Assembly: GCA_017540175.1 (NCBI GenBank)
Contig: JAFYBN010000082.1
Coordinates: 1-45,010 of the forward strand
Direction of reading: 5' to 3'
Length of the DNA stretch: 45,010 nucleotides
From: Clostridia bacterium
GTDB taxonomy: Bacteria > Bacillota > Clostridia > Oscillospirales > CAG-272
A program made the position numbers and the translations under genes. How positions within the stretch are numbered: the first letter of the stretch is position 1; every line of letters begins with the position of its first letter. The notes under the pieces are model-generated. The model was not told where the DNA came from and made no database searches. It saw nothing but the letters and a program-made list of their open reading frames with translations. Of this stretch, positions 41,291 to 45,010 are shown piece after piece.

Positions 41291-42790
41291 ATGAAGAAGA
41301 TGTTCATCCGTTCCCTCTGTCTTACGCTTGCGCTTTTGCTGCTGTTCCCGGCGTGCGCGAACACAGGGAATGAGGAAGAGACGGATGCGGCAAACACGGC
41401 CGAAGAAAACGGCGAAGAGACAAACGAGGATACAGAGGTCTTTACGGGATTGCCGGAGTACGATCTCGAGGGCTATGAGTTCCGTATTCTGACGAACGGC
41501 GTGTCCGCGGAGCATTGCCATCACAGCGCTTGTCTGGCGGTCGAGGATTTCAACGGCGAAGGCGTGAACGACGCAGTCCATCAGCGTCAGCTGCTGCTCG
41601 AAGATCGCTATAATTTCTCGATCTCCCCACAGCCGGTACAGGTGCACGACAGCGGCTGGTCGGACGCATTCCGCCAATCGGTCAGCGCGAGCGACAAGGA
41701 TTTTGAAATGGGAATCTGCACGACCTCTCCCTGCGCAACCGTTGTGCTCGGCGGCTATACCGTTCCGTGGAACGAACTGGAATACGTCGATCTTTCCGAA
41801 CCCTGGTGGAATCAATCCGCATTGCAGTCTATGTCCGTCAAAGGCGTGACTTATTATACGACGGGCGACATGACCTACGAGACCATCGCGTTCACCTACT
41901 GCATGTTCTTCAATAAAGAGCTTTGCGAGGACTGGGGTATCACGGCGGATTCGCTCTACGAGACGGTGGATCAGGGACGCTGGACCCTGTCCCAGCTGTA
42001 TAAGCTGACAAAGGATGTGTACGTGGACGTCAACGCGGACGGGCAGCGCGATTTCGACGACCTCTACGGCGTGACGATGAATTCCCTGAGCGGACAGAGC
42101 ATATTCCAGAACTCTACGAACACCCTGACAACCTATAAGGATGAGAATGACGTCCCGCACATCATCGAAGACACCGAACGTCTCGCGAGCCTGATCGAAA
42201 AAATGTATATCCTGATGTACGAAAGCACGGGGACCTTTCCGGTGACAAAAGGCTACTCCACGCGCACGGGCTCCCATGATTGGTGGGGGATGACGTCTTA
42301 CAAGCTCCTGACCCATTCCTCGCTTTTCTCGACCGGTCTCTTTTATGAGCTGTATCATGAGTATACCGAAAAGGATTTCGACATCGGCGTCCTTCCCCTG
42401 CCGAAGTACGATACGGCACAGGAGAAATACCTGACCATGTCGGATTATCACGGACCGTTTGCCGTGCTGCCGAAGACAACGGATACCGAGCGCACGGGCT
42501 TCTGCTCCACCGCCATCTCTGCGTACGGACGCGAGATCATCACCCCGGCGTACTATGAGACCGCATTGAAGACCCGCTATGCGGATACCCGGCGCGATTC
42601 CGAAATGATTGAGCTGACGATGCAGGGTCTTATCTTTGACATGTACGGCGTCTACACCACGTCGAGCATCCTCCAGCGGATCATCTACGACCACAACTAC
42701 AATTTCGCCTCCTATTGGGCGAAGAACCAGAATTCCATCCGGAAGCAGTTCGATAAGATCATCAAGACATTTGACGATTATATCGACTGA
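41291..42790 (+). CDS. ABC-type sugar-binding lipoprotein (family 1 extracellular solute-binding protein)
   Basis: This is a 499-residue exported lipoprotein with lipobox FPAC (C22) and an acidic linker rich in Glu and Thr (25-48). The mature part follows the usual two-lobe pattern: YEFRILTNGV at the start, NDAVHQRQLLLEDRYNF, FNKELCEDWGI, QGRWTLSQLYKLTKDV, DIGVLPLPKYD and, near the end, a helical segment. It would capture the oligosaccharide for import, but no permease or ATPase gene follows. Those components must be elsewhere or shared. The ATG at 41291 follows GAGAAAGGCGG. It is the last gene of the operon. Confidence 0.85.
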   Translation: MKKMFIRSLCLTLALLLLFPACANTGNEEETDAANTAEENGEETNEDTEVFTGLPEYDLEGYEFRILTNGVSAEHCHHSACLAVEDFNGEGVNDAVHQRQLLLEDRYNFSISPQPVQVHDSGWSDAFRQSVSASDKDFEMGICTTSPCATVVLGGYTVPWNELEYVDLSEPWWNQSALQSMSVKGVTYYTTGDMTYETIAFTYCMFFNKELCEDWGITADSLYETVDQGRWTLSQLYKLTKDVYVDVNADGQRDFDDLYGVTMNSLSGQSIFQNSTNTLTTYKDENDVPHIIEDTERLASLIEKMYILMYESTGTFPVTKGYSTRTGSHDWWGMTSYKLLTHSSLFSTGLFYELYHEYTEKDFDIGVLPLPKYDTAQEKYLTMSDYHGPFAVLPKTTDTERTGFCSTAISAYGREIITPAYYETALKTRYADTRRDSEMIELTMQGLIFDMYGVYTTSSILQRIIYDHNYNFASYWAKNQNSIRKQFDKIIKTFDDYID

Positions 42791-42846
42791 AGCCTTCCGC
42801 ATCAGACATGAGAGCCGCCGCGCCGGCTCCCGAAAATCAGCAATAT

Positions 42847-42894
42847 GCTCCCTCTGTGAATGACAAGGGAAACACGGTCGTTCACAGAGGGAGC
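42847..42894 (+). terminator. Large hairpin after the sugar-binding protein gene
   Basis: GCTCCCTCTGTGAA (42847-42860) and its complement TTCACAGAGGGAGC (42881-42894) pair perfectly over 14 bp. Only a weak T-rich tail follows. Confidence 0.65.
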
Positions 42895-42910
42895 GTTGTC
42901 ATATTAGGGC

Positions 42911-43263
42911 GTGTTCACACGACCGTTCAAGCGGATATCTGCGGAGGGGTGCTGCTTCGGAGGAGACGCCCTGCTCGTGTGCGATCAGCCGCTGACCTTC
43001 GGTCAGCCGGGCGTCTACACCCGCCCCGTCAACTTCCGCAAGCGGTATTACAAGATCCTGAAAAACGCCGGGATCGAGCAGAAAGGTTTGCACTCCTTCA
43101 GGCATACATTCGGCTCTAAACTTGTAAACGGAATCAAACAGCCGGATGGGTCACTCCTCTGCCTCTCGCCAAAACAGGTCGCGGATCTGCGCACAGCACG
43201 TCGGAGATCACGGAGATGTATAGCGTGCGAAGCTAAGCGGACACGTCCAAAAATATTTAGATA
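42911..43263 (+). pseudogene. Tyrosine recombinase C-terminal relic, copy D (frameshifted)
   Basis: It preserves ALLVCDQPLTFGQPGVYTR, then GLHSFRHTFGSKLVNGIKQP with the HxxRH catalytic motif, and LCLSPKQVADL. Relative to copy A at 29722, a 4-base deletion (the TCGG of CTGCTCGGACAC) after the VADL codons shifts the frame. Beyond it, LGHSTSEITEMYS can still be read in another frame. No N-terminal part is found. It is the longest of the four relics in the window. Confidence 0.8.
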
Positions 43264-43308
43264 AAAATCTAAAAACCTCTTGACAGAAAGTATTTAGATG
43301 GATATAAT
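43252..43308 (+). promoter_or_regulatory. Consensus promoter with overlapping operator-like repeats
   Basis: TTGACA (43280-43285) and TATAAT (43303-43308) are 17 bases apart. TTTAGAT-AAAA-ATCTAAA at 43256-43273 is a 7-bp inverted repeat, and TATTTAGAT is repeated at 43291-43299 in the spacer. These sites suit control by the ArsR-type protein encoded downstream. Confidence 0.75.
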
Positions 43309-43330
43309 AATACTGTCAGGAGGTGATTCC

Positions 43331-43921
43331 ATGGACGATTACAATTACACGCCGGAAGACTGGGCGGCATATCCTGTCACCTGCGCGGCACGGGATGCCC
43401 TGTGCGGCATCGCGGAGCGGTACATCGGCGAATACGAGACCGCCCTGAGAGCCGCGCCGAAGGAGAAGAAGCTCGAAAAGCGCGCGCTGTCCATTCAGCT
43501 GAATATGGCCAAGCTTACACGGACGTTCATTTGCTTCAATTACAACCGCGTGCCGATGAAGGAGCAGAGCTTTGTCCGGAAGAGCATTTTTTGGCGGTTC
43601 GGCGTCTCGGAACCCGACACGCCGGAGTACGCCGCGCTGACAGAAGACGAAAAGAGCGCGTGGATTCAGTTCGCCGAGTCGACGGCTTTCCTCCACCACG
43701 CATTTATCGATCAGCATCTTGCCAAGCTGCGCGCCGGGATCGAATCCGGGAACGCAGATCAGGTCTTTGAGAGCCGGATCGTACTCGGGACGCTGTACAC
43801 TGTCCTCCGGGAATGGCTCGTGTGGTGGCGCGAAGAGGGGACGTATCCCTTTGAACAGTGGACCTACGAGGACGAGCCGTGGCGGGACGACGAAGACGGG
43901 GGATGCGGCGATGGAGAATGA
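43331..43921 (+). CDS. Helical protein of unknown function
   Basis: This is a 196-residue soluble protein, mostly helical and rich in Trp and acidic residues near the C-terminus (REWLVWWREEGTYPFEQW). There is no signal peptide and no motif I recognise. It contains IFWRFGVSEPDTPEY and the helical segment LHHAFIDQHLAKLRAG. The ATG at 43331 is set by a perfect AGGAGGTGA site; an in-frame ATG at 43298 precedes the -10 box and is excluded. It overlaps the ArsR gene by 11 bases and shares its promoter, so it may be the protein whose production that regulator controls. Confidence 0.78.
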   Translation: MDDYNYTPEDWAAYPVTCAARDALCGIAERYIGEYETALRAAPKEKKLEKRALSIQLNMAKLTRTFICFNYNRVPMKEQSFVRKSIFWRFGVSEPDTPEYAALTEDEKSAWIQFAESTAFLHHAFIDQHLAKLRAGIESGNADQVFESRIVLGTLYTVLREWLVWWREEGTYPFEQWTYEDEPWRDDEDGGCGDGE

Positions 43922-44492
43922 GAACGCGGCGGTCGCCGTTTTCAAAGCGCTCGGGGACGAATCCCGCCTCGCGATCCTGCGCATCCTGCTCGCGGAGGAG
44001 GAGTCCTACGTGGAACTGCTCGCGAGTCGGCTGGGGCTGACATCGGCGACGGTGAGCTTTCATCTGAAAAAGCTCGAAGCCGCGGGGCTGGTGAGCTGCC
44101 GCCGGACGCAGTTCTACCGGATCTACTCGGTCGAGCGCGCGCTTTTTACGCAGTCGCTGGAGGCCCTGATCGGCAAGACGCCCGCCCCGGATGACGACAC
44201 GAAATACCGCAAGGCGGTGATCGCGGCCTTTTTCGAGAACGGCTCCTCAAGCGGGCGGTTGAAAGCGCTCCCGACGCAGCGGAAGAAGCGCGAAGTGGTC
44301 CTGCGCGTGCTGGCGGAGGCGTTTGAGGCGGGCCGTGACTATGCGGAATCTGCAGTCAACGAGGCGATCCGCGCGCATTACGACGATCCGTGTACTGTGC
44401 GCCGCGAGATGATTTCGTTTGGGATCATGACCCGGCGGCACAACCCGGCGGGGGGAGAGGATCTGTATGCGGTGAGGATGGAGGAGAATTAA
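43911..44492 (+). CDS. ArsR-type regulator with C-terminal DUF2087 domain
   Basis: The 193 residues begin with a winged helix-turn-helix of ArsR type (about 5-80: FKALGDESRLAILRILL, then SRLGLTSATVSFHLKKLEAAGLV). The metal-binding cysteines of ArsR/SmtB (ELCVC) are missing; the corresponding positions read SYVELLASRLG. Residues 115-185 match DUF2087: LPTQRKKREVVLRVLAEAFE, then YAESAVNEAIRAHYDD and VRREMISFGIM. This pairing is typical of Firmicute regulators of unknown signal. The ATG at 43911 overlaps the upstream gene by 11 bases, and the start of the longer in-frame reading is excluded. It probably represses its own promoter through the TTTAGAT repeats. Confidence 0.9.
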   Translation: MENENAAVAVFKALGDESRLAILRILLAEEESYVELLASRLGLTSATVSFHLKKLEAAGLVSCRRTQFYRIYSVERALFTQSLEALIGKTPAPDDDTKYRKAVIAAFFENGSSSGRLKALPTQRKKREVVLRVLAEAFEAGRDYAESAVNEAIRAHYDDPCTVRREMISFGIMTRRHNPAGGEDLYAVRMEEN

Positions 44493-44549
44493 GGATTGTT
44501 TCAATTAACACGCATTTTCCGGAGTTTCTTGCTGACATACAGATGATTG

Positions 44550-44720
44550 ATCTCATCAGCAAAGCCAAACGATTTTCGTAATTAACGGAGGCACGCGGTC
44601 TACCGCTCACCTCCCATTTTCTAAAAATACGAAGCACCTCCCGCCTGTTTTCCTTCACCCTCGAAATCCCCGACCCTCCCGAAACCGTTGCCCCACAAGC
44701 CTCCGCAATCTCAACAAAGA
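44550..44720. repeat. Dispersed repeat copy R3
   Basis: It contains GGAGGCACGCGGTCTACCG (44588-44606), then CTCCCATTTTC and a C-rich stretch (CACCTCCCGCCTG). It matches the copies near 30905 and 32387, including the AT-rich lead-in. The region 44493-44879 has no supported gene. Confidence 0.6.
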
Positions 44721-44879
44721 CACCGCTCCTGCCACTATTTACCAAAACCCCAGGAGCATTTTCGATGCTCTGACAGCAAAAAACGGGCGAAAACCGCCCG
44801 AAAACAGCCAAAAACATCTCACTTACGCCCAAATTCTGGACACAAGGAAAAACCCCCGGAAGCCAATCCTTGATATAAT

Positions 44880-44929
44880 CCCCTTAGAGTAGACACACGA
44901 AAAAACAAAAACGTGTCTACACTAAGGGG
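44880..44929. repeat. Left end of an IS3 element with long inverted repeat
   Basis: CCCCTTAG-A-GTAGACACACG (44880-44899) pairs with CGTGTCTAC-A-CTAAGGGG (44912-44929) around an A-rich loop. The AGTAGACA part and A-rich block match the right end of the element at 1015-1045 in inverted form. Confidence 0.75.
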
Positions 44930-44936
44930 GTTATTC

Positions 44937-45010
44937 ATGTCAAGGAGGAAGAACAAAAGGTACAGCATGGAACTAAAGGTGACAGCGGTCGAAGCGTACC
45001 TGAAGGGAGA
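44937..45010 (+). CDS. IS3-family transposase OrfA, 3' end outside the window
   Basis: The reading from ATG at 44937 begins MSRRKNKRYSMELKVTAVEAYLKG, the start of an HTH_23/OrfA-type transposase N-terminus (ELKxxAVExYLxG). It is cut by the window edge. The element runs in the same direction as the one ending at 975. Confidence 0.75.
   Translation, partial: MSRRKNKRYSMELKVTAVEAYLKG

Noticed and set aside
44425-44832. 135-residue minus-strand frame
   Set aside because: It runs across the ArsR gene end and the dispersed repeat, with no homology or start signals.

Overview
The window looks like the chromosome of a GC-rich Gram-positive anaerobe, most likely a gut- or rumen-type Clostridia. The reasons are the LPxTG-type surface proteins with sortases, the lipoproteins with lipobox cysteines, strong sigma-A promoters (several TTGACA-N17-TATAAT), GGAGG-type ribosome binding sites, and a large set of glycoside hydrolases. 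This taxonomic guess is inference; there is no rRNA or tRNA gene to test it.

Layout. (1) 1-1050 is the end of an IS3-family insertion sequence; the start of a related element appears at 44880-45010. (2) 1275-5611 holds a GH20-type hexosaminidase and a DUF4838 protein (+), facing a GH36 alpha-galactosidase (-). (3) 6129-20961 is a sortase-dependent surface pilus operon on the minus strand, transcribed from a perfect consensus promoter through a structured leader of about 220 nt. Its order is a membrane protein with seven His/Cys repeats and a degenerate CHAP domain, a backbone pilin, a minor pilin with an IPLTG signal, two sortases, and a 2310-residue fibro-slime/Cna-B adhesin ending in LPSTGG. 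Divergent from it at 21531-22612 are a coiled-coil protein and a type I signal peptidase. (4) 22986-26305 is a tight four-gene operon (HAD phosphatase, deoxyhypusine-synthase-like protein, HldE-type kinase, GmhB-type phosphatase) that looks like part of a heptose or phosphosugar pathway, followed by a GH38 alpha-mannosidase. (5) 29479-32855 is a decayed region with a GH38 C-terminal fragment, three integrase-tail relics, copies of a dispersed repeat, a minisatellite and an XRE/helical-repeat regulator. (6) 32855-42790 is a second glycan region: a cytoplasmic GH127-type enzyme divergent from an AraC regulator, then a lipoprotein with two copies of a novel-looking module, a lipoprotein GH127 enzyme carrying a third copy, a sugar isomerase/epimerase and a sugar-binding lipoprotein. 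(7) 42905-44500 has an integrase relic and a small operon of an unknown protein with an ArsR/DUF2087 regulator.

The genes suggest an organism that attaches by pili and harvests galactose-, mannose-, arabinose- and hexosamine-containing glycans. The most unusual item is the first gene of the pilus operon: its CHAP fold has lost both the catalytic Cys (Asn) and His (Arg) and sits behind seven putative metal-binding HxHxxxC repeats. Other items worth attention are the shared carbohydrate-binding-like module, the deoxyhypusine-synthase-like heptose cluster, and the repeated integrase tails.
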